Positions 1-8,581 of a DNA stretch of 64,000 nt are shown here, piece after piece. The translations under genes and the position numbers were made by a program. Source of the stretch: Lachnospiraceae bacterium A4 (GTDB lineage: Bacteria > Bacillota > Clostridia > Lachnospirales > Lachnospiraceae); assembly GCA_000403215.2 (NCBI GenBank), contig KE159564.1, forward strand, positions 157,088-221,087, in the 5' to 3' direction. Every line of letters begins with the position of its first letter. Position 1 is the first letter of the stretch. The notes beneath the pieces are model-generated. The model did no database searches, was not told the origin of the DNA, and saw only the letters and a list, made by a program, of their open reading frames with translations.

Positions 1-144
1 ATCATCAACCGGAAACTGCTGAAGCGGAAAAGCTACCTGTCAACAGAAGAACTGGAAGCAAGCATCCTGCGCTTTATTGAACAATACAATCTTACAGCGC
101 ACCCATTTAAGTGGACATATGCCGGGATACCATTAGCGATTTAA
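1..144 (+). CDS. IS630-type transposase, C-terminal part only (cut by window edge)
   Basis: The frame is open from base 1 and gives 47 residues ending in AGIPLAI. The segment LTAHPFKWTYAG, after an LEASILRFIEQYN-like helix, is the usual C-terminal tail of IS630/Tc1-like DDE transposases, where a helical segment follows the catalytic glutamate. The catalytic residues lie outside the window, so activity cannot be judged. It suggests that an insertion element ends close to base 145. Confidence 0.7.
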   Translation: MINRKLLKRKSYLSTEELEASILRFIEQYNLTAHPFKWTYAGIPLAI

Positions 145-310
145 TCACTAATATTTAAGCAATGCTGTACTAGGCTTTTAAATCCCATTTCATCACTCGA
201 ACTCAACTCATACACCCGTTTTTTTCACTATTATCTGGTTCTTTTATCCCCTTTTTCATCTCCTAAATCTCATAAAATAATCCTTCTTCTATATCATTTC
301 AGAGACCTTT

Positions 311-348
311 AGAACCAGAGTAGAACCAAAGGAACCTAATAGAACCAG
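311..348. repeat. Short AGAACCA direct repeats
   Basis: AGAACCA occurs at 311-317, 322-328 and 341-347, with a related GGAACC at 331. The reverse form CTGGTTCT lies near 233. This 251-bp gap between the transposase tail and the toxin gene has no other visible content. The repeats could be an operator or the end of the upstream element. Confidence 0.3.
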
Positions 349-395
349 CGTATTTTCAACTGATTAGGATTCAAAATGCTGTCAATTACTTACTC

Positions 396-812
396 TCATG
401 ATCCGATCATTTCTAAAAGGTCCTGTGGTGTTATCGCCTTTACTTTTGCACTTTGGAAATCTCCTATGTTTCTTGTTACAATGTAATCAGCTGAAACTTC
501 TTTAGCACATTCATCCTGTAAACAGTCCTCAAAATCTGAAAAATCATCACGCTCTATCGCAGAACAAACTCTTTCATGACTTGCTCCTGTCACATGCAGT
601 ACAAGGCATAGTTTTCTCAACATTTTCCGCCTGTCCGCATCTGAATGGCTTTTTCTTAAAATGTAGAAAATATTGGGCAGACTATGAAATGCAATAAATC
701 CCTGTACTTTCTCACTCGCACAAAGACGGATAACTTTTCTTGCATCATTATAAAAAGGCTGCCGCATTGTCAGAAAATCCAGTGCGATATTTGTATCAAC
801 CAGTATAATCAT
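396..812 (-). CDS. PIN-domain toxin (VapC-like ribonuclease)
   Basis: A 138-residue PIN-domain protein, probably a metal-dependent RNase toxin. It starts MIILVDTN, with the first acidic residue D6. D93/D96 in the DFEDCLQ helix and D118 in VTRNIGDF fit the remaining PIN acidic positions. A longer frame extends upstream to 875, but the ATG at 812 is preferred because residue 1 then begins the first PIN strand and an AGGCAGG ribosome site precedes it. The gene overlaps the end of the upstream antitoxin gene by 17 bp, the usual coupling of type II toxin-antitoxin operons. Target RNA is unknown. Confidence 0.8.
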   Translation of the reverse strand: MIILVDTNIALDFLTMRQPFYNDARKVIRLCASEKVQGFIAFHSLPNIFYILRKSHSDADRRKMLRKLCLVLHVTGASHERVCSAIERDDFSDFEDCLQDECAKEVSADYIVTRNIGDFQSAKVKAITPQDLLEMIGS

Positions 813-1053
813 ATTTTTCCTGCCTCGCTTCTGCCAGTTCCTTATCATAATCCAGTTCTTCTGAAACCGGAACAAGCATTTCTTCCAGTTCTAAAAATGC
901 CTTCATTTTGGGTGTCAATGTTCCTTCATCCCCTGTTTTCTCTTCTGTAGAATCAGTCCACATAAAACGCTCTATCATTTCCAGTAAAAACTGTAGATTA
1001 TCCTCAGATAATCCATTCACTTTCTGGACTACCCGCTCCTGTAATGACATCAT
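796..1053 (-). CDS. Antitoxin partner of the PIN toxin
   Basis: An 85-residue acidic protein upstream of and overlapping the PIN toxin. The N-terminal helices (VQKVNGLSEDNLQFLLEMIERF) are of the kind seen in small antitoxins that bind their toxin through the C-terminal half. No clear AbrB, ribbon-helix-helix or Phd fold is recognised, so the family is left open. A GGGGGTGA ribosome site lies seven bases before a tandem ATG ATG start. The role is inferred from gene order and overlap. Confidence 0.65.
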   Translation of the reverse strand: MMSLQERVVQKVNGLSEDNLQFLLEMIERFMWTDSTEEKTGDEGTLTPKMKAFLELEEMLVPVSEELDYDKELAEARQEKYDYTG

Positions 1054-1239
1054 AGCAATATCACCCCCATGCTACGCTTATTCCATACCCTTTAACTAAC
1101 TTCTAATTATTTCACAAAACTTAACTGCTTCCTTTTCAAATATTATATTACAAAAGTGCATTTTTCACAAACTAATTTTATTCTTTTTTGTTTTCTAAGA
1201 TACTGCGGTATTACTGTTCACGTGCTAGCTTGACTGGAA

Positions 1240-1283
1240 AGAGCCAGTGGTTTAAACTTTAATCAGTCAAAACCACTGGCTCT
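1240..1283 (-). terminator. Hairpin after tnpC of copy A
   Basis: AGAGCCAGTGGTTT at 1240-1253 pairs perfectly (14 bp) with AAACCACTGGCTCT at 1270-1283. It lies two bases past the transposase stop. A related hairpin sits at the same place in copy B, so it belongs to the element. Confidence 0.7.
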
Positions 1284-1285
1284 TC

Positions 1286-2956
1286 TCAATCTAATATCCT
1301 GGACACTCTGTCAAAAAGATTCTGTTCATTTTGTCGCATCACAACCAGCATGCTCATGCCTTTGCAGAGATAATCGTGGTTCTGATCACTCCTAAATGTC
1401 ACGGCCTGCTTCTGTTTCCTTTTATAGTTTCGAAGGTTTCGTTCCGCTGCGTTATTGCTTGCCGGAACCCTCATATCATGCAGAGACAGCAGATGGTTTC
1501 TCATCTGTCTATCCATCCGCAGATACAGGTTGTATCCATCCCTGTAATAGTCTGATGCCGGAACAGACTCATACTCCTCCTTTGCTTTCTCTATCACTTC
1601 TCTGTATCTTTCTTCATATCTGGATACAACGGACTCTTCACATTCCCCGCCGGCCTCAAGGCTGTTGCGGTAATGGATCATTTCCTGTATCAGGGAGTGC
1701 ATCTGCTTGTTCCATGTCCGTTCCGGTTCATTCGCTATGCTGTCTTTCAGATATCTCTGGACATGGGCCATACATTCCTGATGGTCCGAACCATACTTGT
1801 AGAAAGTCGATTCATGGTCGTGCACCAGGATTCCTTGGTAATCCTCTGTCACGGTTCCTTTGACTCCTTCATGTCCCTTCTTTGGCCGCGAGAAATACAT
1901 TGTCTCTCCAGCTGGTGTGCAGCATACAAAAACATATGCGCTTTCTCCATGAATTCGGGCATTTGTACAATCCGTGTGCATCACTGGAGACGACAGGATT
2001 CTGCGGAACAGTTCTTTCTGCTCTTTTTCCGTATTCTCCGCAAATTCTTTGCCAAGACCATTGATCATTCCCTTGGAAATCTTCAATTTCCCATCAGTCA
2101 GGTCTGACAGGAATTTACTGCATTTATCGATCGATACACAGCAGTCCGTATTCAGCAGGTACAGGAATGCCTTTATGCTTCCGTCATAATTCACGTCATG
2201 CGCTGCTTCCACCGGAAAAGCGCCATAACAACGCTCACCGGTTTTTGAATTATAGTAAACATCTGCATGGTATTCTCTTACCATAGCAGAGACTTTGATT
2301 CCGACTGCCTGCCTGATAATCGTCTTTTTCGTCTTCTTAAAATCCGGATCCTCAAGCACTTCCTGAGGAGGCTGAATCCGGATGATTTCCGTTGCGGTCT
2401 GCTTTCGGCGGCTGTGTCCGGCATGGCCCGGCTGTCCGCCCGGTCTGCGCCCCGTCTTTTCACGGCTGTTTGGGATCTTCTTCCTTTCGACTGCCATTGA
2501 GGATGGAAGGGATGAATTCTCATAGTCATAATTCAGCTGCGCTGTCAGTTTTAGGTTTTTCCCTTTTTCTTCTTCAAGCTCTGTTTCAAGTTCGTAGATC
2601 CGCTGACGCTGTTTCGTGACTTTCTCCCGGGCGGCATCCCTCTGTGCTTCTGCCCGGACAGCGCGCTCTTCCATCTTTTTGAGCTGATGCTCTAAACGGT
2701 TCCGTTCCCGTTTCCACTCTGCCTCAAGATCTTCAAATACCTCGAACCACATGTTGCGGACGGCGATGATTTCCCTGTGTGCCCGTTCCAGTTCCCTTTT
2801 CAGTTTCCGGATCTGCTGTTCATATGCCCGAACCGACTTCTGATGCTCCTGTGTCATGCGGACATATTTTTCCCCGGATCGGAATGCCTCCAGCTGTTTC
2901 TCTGCCGCTTTCAGACAGTACTGCAGATTGGAAATATATTCAAACGAATGGTTCAT
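1286..2956 (-). CDS. tnpC: IS66 family transposase TnpC (copy A)
   Basis: A 556-residue IS66 transposase. The N-terminal ~150 residues are a long charged coiled coil, followed by a basic glycine-rich linker (EKTGRRPGGQPGHAGHSRRK) that resembles the zinc-finger linker region of IS66 proteins. The DDE catalytic core follows: Asp in MHTDCTNARI, Asp in GILVHDHEST and Glu in SNNAAERNLR, then TFRS near the C-terminus. AGGAGG lies nine bases before the ATG. The frame is intact. It is clearly homologous to the copy B transposase but not identical, so the two are not a recent duplication. Confidence 0.93.
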   Translation of the reverse strand: MNHSFEYISNLQYCLKAAEKQLEAFRSGEKYVRMTQEHQKSVRAYEQQIRKLKRELERAHREIIAVRNMWFEVFEDLEAEWKRERNRLEHQLKKMEERAVRAEAQRDAAREKVTKQRQRIYELETELEEEKGKNLKLTAQLNYDYENSSLPSSMAVERKKIPNSREKTGRRPGGQPGHAGHSRRKQTATEIIRIQPPQEVLEDPDFKKTKKTIIRQAVGIKVSAMVREYHADVYYNSKTGERCYGAFPVEAAHDVNYDGSIKAFLYLLNTDCCVSIDKCSKFLSDLTDGKLKISKGMINGLGKEFAENTEKEQKELFRRILSSPVMHTDCTNARIHGESAYVFVCCTPAGETMYFSRPKKGHEGVKGTVTEDYQGILVHDHESTFYKYGSDHQECMAHVQRYLKDSIANEPERTWNKQMHSLIQEMIHYRNSLEAGGECEESVVSRYEERYREVIEKAKEEYESVPASDYYRDGYNLYLRMDRQMRNHLLSLHDMRVPASNNAAERNLRNYKRKQKQAVTFRSDQNHDYLCKGMSMLVVMRQNEQNLFDRVSRILD

Positions 2957-2978
2957 GATCCGGGGTCCTCCTTTCCGT

Positions 2979-3152
2979 TTAGGGTTTCAAGATCTGATTC
3001 AGCAGACCGGACAGTTTACTGATATGCTGTTCCTGCGCCTGGATCATCTTTTTCTGCTCATTGATCAAGGCATCCTTTGCGTCCACCTCCCCCTGCAGGA
3101 GATCAACAGCCTGTTCCAAAAGCTCCATTTGTTTTTTCTCTTCCTGATTCAT
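2979..3152 (-). CDS. 57-residue leader protein of IS66 copy A
   Basis: A short ORF, 22 bp upstream of tnpC on the same strand, beginning MNQEEKKQMELLEQ and ending LNQILKP. It is almost all helix-forming and heptad-like, so probably a small coiled coil. Copy B has an ORF of exactly the same length in the same place, with low sequence identity but the same character. That supports it being a real accessory gene of these elements. Function unknown; it is too small to be TnpA or TnpB. Confidence 0.6.
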   Translation of the reverse strand: MNQEEKKQMELLEQAVDLLQGEVDAKDALINEQKKMIQAQEQHISKLSGLLNQILKP

Positions 3153-3362
3153 GGCGGCCTCACTTTCAATAAAAAGTATAGCAGACGAGGCAGAAAAAAG
3201 CGAATGTCCGTTTTAGAGGTTATAGGCAATTTGACGGGGGATAAGTATGCTTTTAACGGAAAAAAATGTAGAAAGAAAGGGAAAAGTCCAAAAAAATGGA
3301 AGGTTTTATCCAGAATCAAAGCAAAAAAGCCAGACATGAACGGCAATCTGGAAACAATAATC

Positions 3363-3421
3363 AGCCCCGAAAGGCTGGTTATCCACAAGGGACTCCTTTC
3401 GGGGCTAAAATAATTTTTTTA
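3363..3421 (+). terminator. Hairpin with T-tract in the upstream end of IS66 copy A
   Basis: AGCCCCGAAAGG (3363-3374) pairs with CCTTTCGGGGCT (3395-3406), followed by an A/T stretch ending in seven T. It reads as an intrinsic terminator on the plus strand. It may shield copy B from transcription arising in copy A, or form part of the element's control region. The rest of 3153-3781 holds only element ends and probable promoters. Confidence 0.6.
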
Positions 3422-3781
3422 TTTTCAGCATTTTTTACAATAAATTCAGGTCACGTGAACAGTAACTAAACAGCAGTTACAGTTCACTCCCCCCAATAAA
3501 CCATTGTGAAATGTGACGAAATTTATTCTATACTTTTCCACAATAATTCCAGTCTTAAAAAAGGAAAGTATCCTCATACGTTCCTTTTTACCTTTATATG
3601 GGCACTTATCCACAAAACTGTTTTGGACAGGTTCAAATTTCCCTGAAAAATATACTGTTCTCCACAAATATTTCCGATAAAAACCATGTTAAGCACTGTC
3701 AAAATGCCAGTATATGTTTTTCCCCGGATTCGCTTTTTCCGTTCATTTCTGATATACTCTTAAAAAAGCGGGGGCAGAAAT

Positions 3782-3955
3782 ATGCAGCAGGATTACGGTA
3801 AAAATATCCCGGTCAGGGACAGGCTTATTGAAGCACTGGAAACGCAGATCGAAAAACAGGGGCAGATCATTGAAACCCAGGAGGAAACGATCAGGATCCT
3901 TAAGGAACACAATGATGAACTGATGGCAGTAATCAACAGACTCTCCCAGTCGTAA
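3782..3955 (+). CDS. 57-residue leader protein of IS66 copy B
   Basis: This ORF starts MQQDYGKNIPVRDRLIEALE and ends INRLSQS, 16 bp before tnpC. It has the same length and position as the copy A leader and is likewise predicted to be helical. A GGGGGCAG-like stretch precedes the ATG. Function unknown; maintenance of the ORF in two diverged elements argues for selection. Confidence 0.6.
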   Translation: MQQDYGKNIPVRDRLIEALETQIEKQGQIIETQEETIRILKEHNDELMAVINRLSQS

Positions 3956-3971
3956 CAGAAAGGTGGATTTT

Positions 3972-5648
3972 GTGAATACTTCTTTTGAATATATTACATT
4001 ACTCCAATACCGTCTCAAAGCAGCCGGTACCGAACTGGAGGCTTTCAAATCCGGCAGAAAATACCAAGATATGGAAAACCGGCACCAGAAGATTGTCCGC
4101 GCCCTTGAATGCAGGATTAAAGAGCTGGAAAGGGAACTGGCCCAGACCCGGCGTGACATGGCTGCCGCACGTGAAAACTGGTTTGAGGTATTTGAGGAGC
4201 TGGAAAGGGAATTTAACAGGAAACTGTCAGCCGCCAATAAGAAGGCACGTCAGATGGAAAAGAGAGCCCTCAAAGCCGAGGCAGGGCGCGATGAGGCGCT
4301 GGACAAGGTAACTGGCCAGCGTCATAAAATATATGAAGTTGAGACAAAACTGGAGGAGGAAAAAGGAAAAAACCTGAAGCTGCGGGCGCAGCTTAACCGT
4401 GATTATGAAAATTCCTCCCTTACGTCCGCCCAGACCATCCGGCGCAAAAAGATCACGAACAGCAGGGAAAAGACAGGCAGGAAGCCCGGGGGACAGCCGG
4501 GGCATGAAGGACACTGCCGGAAAAAGCAGGTTCCCACAGGGGAGCCCGTACTGTTAACCCCTCCGCAGGAAGTCCTGGAAAACCCGGATTTTAAAAAGAC
4601 ATCAAAAACCATCGTAAAACAGATGGTCAATATACGCCTGGTACTTGAAGTGACTCAATACCATGCAGATGTTTATTACAATTCTAAAACCGGCGAAAGG
4701 ATCCATGCGCAGTTTCCGGCCGGTGTCACGGACGAGGTCAATTACGGCGGGAGCATAAAGGCATTCCTGTTCCTTTTAAATAATGACTGCTGCACATCCC
4801 TTGACAAAAGCAGGAGGTTCCTGTCAGACCTGACAGACTCAAAACTGGACATTTCCAAGGGAATGGTCAGTAAACTGTGCAGGGAGTCTGCCGAAAAAAC
4901 GGAAATGGAACGTAAAAAGGTCTATGCAGGCCTGCTCTCGTCACCCGTTATGCACACGGATCTGACAACTGCAAGGATCAACGGAAAAAGTGCATATGTC
5001 TGCGTGTGCGCATCCCCTGACGGACAGACACTCTATTTTGTCCGTGAGAAAAAGGGGCATGACAGTGTAAAAGGGACACCTGTCGAGGATTATCAGGGAA
5101 TCCTTGTCCATGACCATGATGTCACATACTACAGTTACGGATCGGGCCACCAGGAATGCCTTGCACACATCCTGCGGTACCTGAAAGACAGCATTCAGAA
5201 TGAGCCGGAGAGGACGTGGAATATACAGATGCGGACACTGATCCAGGAAATGATCCATTATCGGAACGGACTGGACAGCTCTGAAGAATGCAGTCCTGAA
5301 AAAATCGCGGAGTTTGAGGGCCGCTACCGTGCCATACTCCAGAAAGCGAAGGAGGAATACGAATACATTCCAGCAGATGACTACTATAAGGAAGGATATA
5401 ACCTGTACCTGCGTATGGAACAATACATGGAAAACCATCTCCTGTTCCTGTATGATAACAGAATTCCGGCCACCAATAACGAAGCCGAGAGGCTGTTAAG
5501 GAGTTATAAGAGAAAGCAACAGCAGGCCGTGACATTCCGGAGTGTCGAAAGCACCGACCACTTCTGCCAATGCATGAGCATGCTTGTTATGATGCGCCTT
5601 GAAGAAAATACGAACCTGTTTGACAGGGTATCCCGAATATTTGGGTAA
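3972..5648 (+). CDS. tnpC: IS66 family transposase TnpC (copy B)
   Basis: A 558-residue IS66 transposase with the same order as copy A: N-terminal coiled coil, basic Gly-rich linker (GRKPGGQPGHEGHCRKKQ), catalytic Asp in MHTDLTTARI, Asp in GILVHDHDVT, Glu in TNNEAERLLR. A GTG at 3972 is chosen as start, giving VNTSFEYI in line with MNHSFEYI of copy A, with AGGTGG five bases upstream; an in-frame GTG at 3963 would overlap that ribosome site. The frame is complete, so it may be active. Confidence 0.92.
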   Translation: MNTSFEYITLLQYRLKAAGTELEAFKSGRKYQDMENRHQKIVRALECRIKELERELAQTRRDMAAARENWFEVFEELEREFNRKLSAANKKARQMEKRALKAEAGRDEALDKVTGQRHKIYEVETKLEEEKGKNLKLRAQLNRDYENSSLTSAQTIRRKKITNSREKTGRKPGGQPGHEGHCRKKQVPTGEPVLLTPPQEVLENPDFKKTSKTIVKQMVNIRLVLEVTQYHADVYYNSKTGERIHAQFPAGVTDEVNYGGSIKAFLFLLNNDCCTSLDKSRRFLSDLTDSKLDISKGMVSKLCRESAEKTEMERKKVYAGLLSSPVMHTDLTTARINGKSAYVCVCASPDGQTLYFVREKKGHDSVKGTPVEDYQGILVHDHDVTYYSYGSGHQECLAHILRYLKDSIQNEPERTWNIQMRTLIQEMIHYRNGLDSSEECSPEKIAEFEGRYRAILQKAKEEYEYIPADDYYKEGYNLYLRMEQYMENHLLFLYDNRIPATNNEAERLLRSYKRKQQQAVTFRSVESTDHFCQCMSMLVMMRLEENTNLFDRVSRIFG

Positions 5649-5697
5649 AGAAAACTGGTGGTTTCGACAGTATTCAGTCTAAACCATCGGTTTCTTT
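5646..5697 (+). terminator. Hairpin after tnpC of copy B
   Basis: AAAGAAAACTGGTGGTTT (5646-5663) pairs with AAACCATCGGTTTCTTT (5681-5697), with a mismatch or two. It overlaps the tnpC stop codon and matches the hairpin of copy A in position. Confidence 0.65.
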
Positions 5698-5871
5698 ATG
5701 TCAAGCCGACCCGTGAACAGTAACAATTTCGTAGATGATTTTAAAGAAGAAATTTTTTATAATTGTGTTTTAAGATAATATTTTTTATAATCGAATCAGT
5801 AGGTGATTAGTTCACTTGCCGACTTCTCATACCATATTGCGTGTCCAAATTGATACAAATATTCCTTGGGT

Positions 5872-6045
5872 GCTATCGTTTTTACATTTATCGCAAAAGC
5901 CCTAAAATCAACACTTTTCAGAATGGCAGATGCACCCGACCATGAGTGGCTATCGTTTTATTATTCGGGATTGCCGCATTTTTGATTTTTCAAAATATAA
6001 AATTTAACGATAACCCATTTTTTAATGTGGCTATCGTTATTTTTT
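5872..6045 (-). terminator. CBASS operon terminator and GCTATCGTT repeats
   Basis: GCTATCGTT occurs at 5872-5880, 5949-5957 and 6030-6038. The last copy pairs with AACGATAACCCA (6006-6017) to form a hairpin that, on the minus strand, is followed by TTAAATTTTA just beyond the effector gene. The rest of the 344-bp gap 5725-6068 shows no convincing ORF. Confidence 0.55.
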
Positions 6046-6068
6046 GCACCAAAAAAATTATACATCAT

Positions 6069-6968
6069 TTATAGTCGAACCGTTATCATTTCTTTATATT
6101 TATTTCTTAATATTAATTCATCAGTATTTTCGCTCAATATTTTAGGAGTATGGTTAGCAATATTATCAGCAAGCTCGTTAGTTCCAAATTTTACACCCAA
6201 TGTTTTAATCTCATCAGCAGTTACAAAATGGTATTTATCACATTCAGTTTTCATAAGATTTCTAAACAAATCTTCCTGCACATCTGACAGTTGAACTTCA
6301 ACAATATCTGCCAAAAGTAATTCATAATGACAAAACACATTGCTAAGTTCAACATTTGTCATATGTCTTCCACAATATTTATAAGATAAAACACCAAATA
6401 AATTTTTATCTAAAATTCCTGTAGAAAAAATTTCTTCCATAAACTCTCTGCTAAGATTTTCTATATTTTCTCGATACTGAGTTTTATTAAATCTTCTAAT
6501 AAATTTTCTCAAATATTTATTTTTTACTAACAATCTATAATCACGCTTTGTAATCCTGTTTCCTGGAATCCTATCATCATTTTCAACCGGAATATTATCT
6601 CTTAAATAAGCCTCTTCCTGTTCAGTAAATTTATATGCTCCACCTACAGGTTGATACTTCTTCGTTCGAGAATTCTGTACCAAAAAATACTTTCCATCTA
6701 CCTTAATTCTAAACAAATAAGCAAATGAAATTCTAATAGCGGTTTCTTTTCGCAATATTCCTGCCCTTATTAATTTACGTTGAGACGATTTCCAGTTTTC
6801 ATTATCGGTTAAATCGACAATACTCGGAAAAAGGTATGGGATTGATATTCCTGCAATCAAGCTCCCAATCATTGGACCCACAGGTATTGACTTTAACTCA
6901 CAGTAAATTGCGCTTATTGAAGATACCAGTGAAATAAACAGTAAAATTAATAATTTTATTATTTTCAT
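6069..6968 (-). CDS. CBASS effector: two-TM plus NUDIX-like domain (Cap16-like)
   Basis: A 299-residue membrane protein. Two hydrophobic segments lie at about residues 3-20 and 28-48, followed by a soluble domain with VQNSRTKKYQPVGGAYKF, which looks like the SMODS-associated NUDIX domain of Cap16 effectors. In type I CBASS such proteins are triggered by a cyclic nucleotide and damage the inner membrane. The frame extends 30 codons further upstream, but the ATG at 6968 is chosen: GAGGAG lies eight bases before it and the first TM segment follows. The gene begins 20 bp after the CD-NTase stop. A complete NUDIX box is not visible, so hydrolase activity is doubtful. Confidence 0.75.
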   Translation of the reverse strand: MKIIKLLILLFISLVSSISAIYCELKSIPVGPMIGSLIAGISIPYLFPSIVDLTDNENWKSSQRKLIRAGILRKETAIRISFAYLFRIKVDGKYFLVQNSRTKKYQPVGGAYKFTEQEEAYLRDNIPVENDDRIPGNRITKRDYRLLVKNKYLRKFIRRFNKTQYRENIENLSREFMEEIFSTGILDKNLFGVLSYKYCGRHMTNVELSNVFCHYELLLADIVEVQLSDVQEDLFRNLMKTECDKYHFVTADEIKTLGVKFGTNELADNIANHTPKILSENTDELILRNKYKEMITVRL

Positions 6969-6988
6969 TTTCAATACTCCTCTCAAAC

Positions 6989-8374
6989 TTATTCGACTCC
7001 AATAGGTACGTCTACATGCCCTATCGCTACACAAATCCCATTCTTTATTAAATAACACTCAATATAATGTGGTCCAAAAAATTTTGAATTCTCTGTAATT
7101 TCTTTCCCCCTATTTTGAATTTGTCCGCGAACATCATTACGTCGTTCTGCCTCAGCTCCTACATTTAACACCTTCCATAAAATCTTATCGTAAGAGGGAC
7201 AATTAGTATATCCTATTCTACATTTAACAGAAAAATTATATGGGATAAACCTCTTAAATCGTGGTGCATATGTATCCAAATAATGCAATATCGGCATTGA
7301 TGAAAAACCATTACCGGTCACTTTGCAATCAATTGTCACATCATATTGTTCATATACCGGATATAAGTCCTCTATAAATTCTTCTGTATTAGTAAATCTT
7401 TGCGATTTACTAATACTAAAACTTTCACTAACAATTGTTGATTCCAAATTCGCCCAATAAGAATGGTTAAAAAACTTATTCCATGCTTTTATGGCTTCAT
7501 TGTGAGTACAATTTGGCTCAAATAGTATATCTAATTCTTTTAGCTTAAATTCCAGTCGATTCTTCCAATTATTCATCCGTTGGTAATCAATTTCTCGAGT
7601 TACCAAGGCTCTTCCATTATCAACTGGAGCAGCGACATCTGCACTGTTACTAATCCGATTAACAATAGCTTGCATAGTATAATAAAAAAGTTCATCTAAA
7701 CGTGAATAATCCGTAACAAAATTCTCATCGCATAAAACTGTTTGAATCAAACCGCTTGGCATATTTTTCCATGACTCTCTTGATTTACAAAACATTTTAG
7801 ATAATCGTATGACTTTTCTGAGTCCATCACCTTTATTCTTGATTTCTTCATTAAACCATTCTTCCAATGCTTTCAAATCCCTAATTGACCATTCAGCACC
7901 AGAATGTTCGTAAATATAATCGTTATCCTCTAAATTTTCTTTATATCTTTTAAATACTGCAAAATCAACATGATAACCTTTGGATACATATTTTAACCGA
8001 ACACAACTTGTCTTTACTTCTGGAGCTTGTGCAAATTGTTTTGTCTTTCTTTCGAGCGCATCTGCCACCATATTCCTTGTTGCGAGAGGTCCAAGATCAT
8101 TCAAGTTACTTGATTCAAATACTATACCAACATCTATATCATAATCATTTTTATCATTTTGAACAGTAGTATGCATAGCCATACTGCCTTGTATTCTATC
8201 TTCTGCCACTCTATATTTCTTGCCTTTGTCAGCTTCATATTCTATTAAACCTTCCTTCAAGCGCTTGATATTTAGTTTACGTTTCTCACGAAGTTCATTT
8301 TGCTCTGTTTCTGGAAGCACAACTTCTGTACGATAAAATTTATTAAATTCTGCCGAGCAATCAAACATATTCAT
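6989..8374 (-). CDS. CD-NTase (cGAS/DncV-like nucleotidyltransferase) of a CBASS operon
   Basis: A 461-residue SMODS-type nucleotidyltransferase. The signature GS at 63-64 is followed by the DxD pair D79/D81 (DYDIDVGIVF) and a third acidic strand HVDFAVF with D137, the full metal-binding triad. Proteins of this family make cyclic di- or trinucleotides on phage infection to activate the neighbouring effector. No cap2/cap3 (E1/E2, JAB) or HORMA/TRIP13 genes are present, so this is the short type I layout. AGGAGA precedes the tandem ATG-AAT-ATG start; either ATG could serve. The gene is AT-richer than the recombinase stub upstream. Confidence 0.87.
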   Translation of the reverse strand: MNMFDCSAEFNKFYRTEVVLPETEQNELREKRKLNIKRLKEGLIEYEADKGKKYRVAEDRIQGSMAMHTTVQNDKNDYDIDVGIVFESSNLNDLGPLATRNMVADALERKTKQFAQAPEVKTSCVRLKYVSKGYHVDFAVFKRYKENLEDNDYIYEHSGAEWSIRDLKALEEWFNEEIKNKGDGLRKVIRLSKMFCKSRESWKNMPSGLIQTVLCDENFVTDYSRLDELFYYTMQAIVNRISNSADVAAPVDNGRALVTREIDYQRMNNWKNRLEFKLKELDILFEPNCTHNEAIKAWNKFFNHSYWANLESTIVSESFSISKSQRFTNTEEFIEDLYPVYEQYDVTIDCKVTGNGFSSMPILHYLDTYAPRFKRFIPYNFSVKCRIGYTNCPSYDKILWKVLNVGAEAERRNDVRGQIQNRGKEITENSKFFGPHYIECYLIKNGICVAIGHVDVPIGVE

Positions 8375-8530
8375 TCATCTCCTTTTACGTTCATAATTGG
8401 CAATATCTTTTATTAAATATGCACTCCTATATTTTCACTGTATCTCAAGTTGGCAAACTCCTCCATGAAACAATATAACTCAAATCACTGTATCTTTCAA
8501 CATTATCATAGACATTATTTTATGTATAGA

Positions 8531-8572
8531 AAAACGGCCGGAGGCATCTAGCACAAACCCGATGCCCGGCCG
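8531..8572 (-). terminator. Strong hairpin terminator after the recombinase stub
   Basis: CGGCCGGGCATC pairs with GATGCCTCCGGCCG around a 12-base loop and is followed by TTTTT, read on the minus strand. It sits 10 bp past the recombinase fragment stop and would keep that transcript out of the CBASS operon. Between it and 8374 an 11-base TCACTGTATCT is repeated twice. Confidence 0.8.
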
Positions 8573-8581
8573 CTTCCGGCT

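Larger units (their letters stand above)
1211..3465 (-). mobile_element. IS66-type insertion element, copy A
   Basis: The ends are marked by the inverted repeat TTACTGTTCACGTG at 1211-1224 and CACGTGAACAGTAA at 3452-3465. Inside are a 57-residue leader ORF and a tnpC transposase, with no tnpA or tnpB. This compact layout resembles the ISBst12 subgroup of IS66. No target duplication could be seen at the proposed ends, so the exact borders may be off by a base or two. It stands back to back with copy B, only about 10 bp apart. Confidence 0.75.
3476..5724 (+). mobile_element. IS66-type insertion element, copy B
   Basis: The right end GTGAACAGTAAC (5713-5724) matches the left end GTTACAGTTCAC (3476-3487) as an imperfect inverted repeat. 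The inner sequence CAAGCCGACCCGTGAAC resembles the tnpC-side end of copy A. It carries a 57-residue leader ORF, tnpC and a terminal hairpin, as copy A does. No target duplication was found. Confidence 0.72.

Noticed and set aside
2856-3413. 185-residue plus-strand ORF over the start of IS66 copy A
   Set aside because: It lies antisense to tnpC and its leader, has no ribosome site and reads as low-complexity Phe/Leu sequence typical of a shadow frame.
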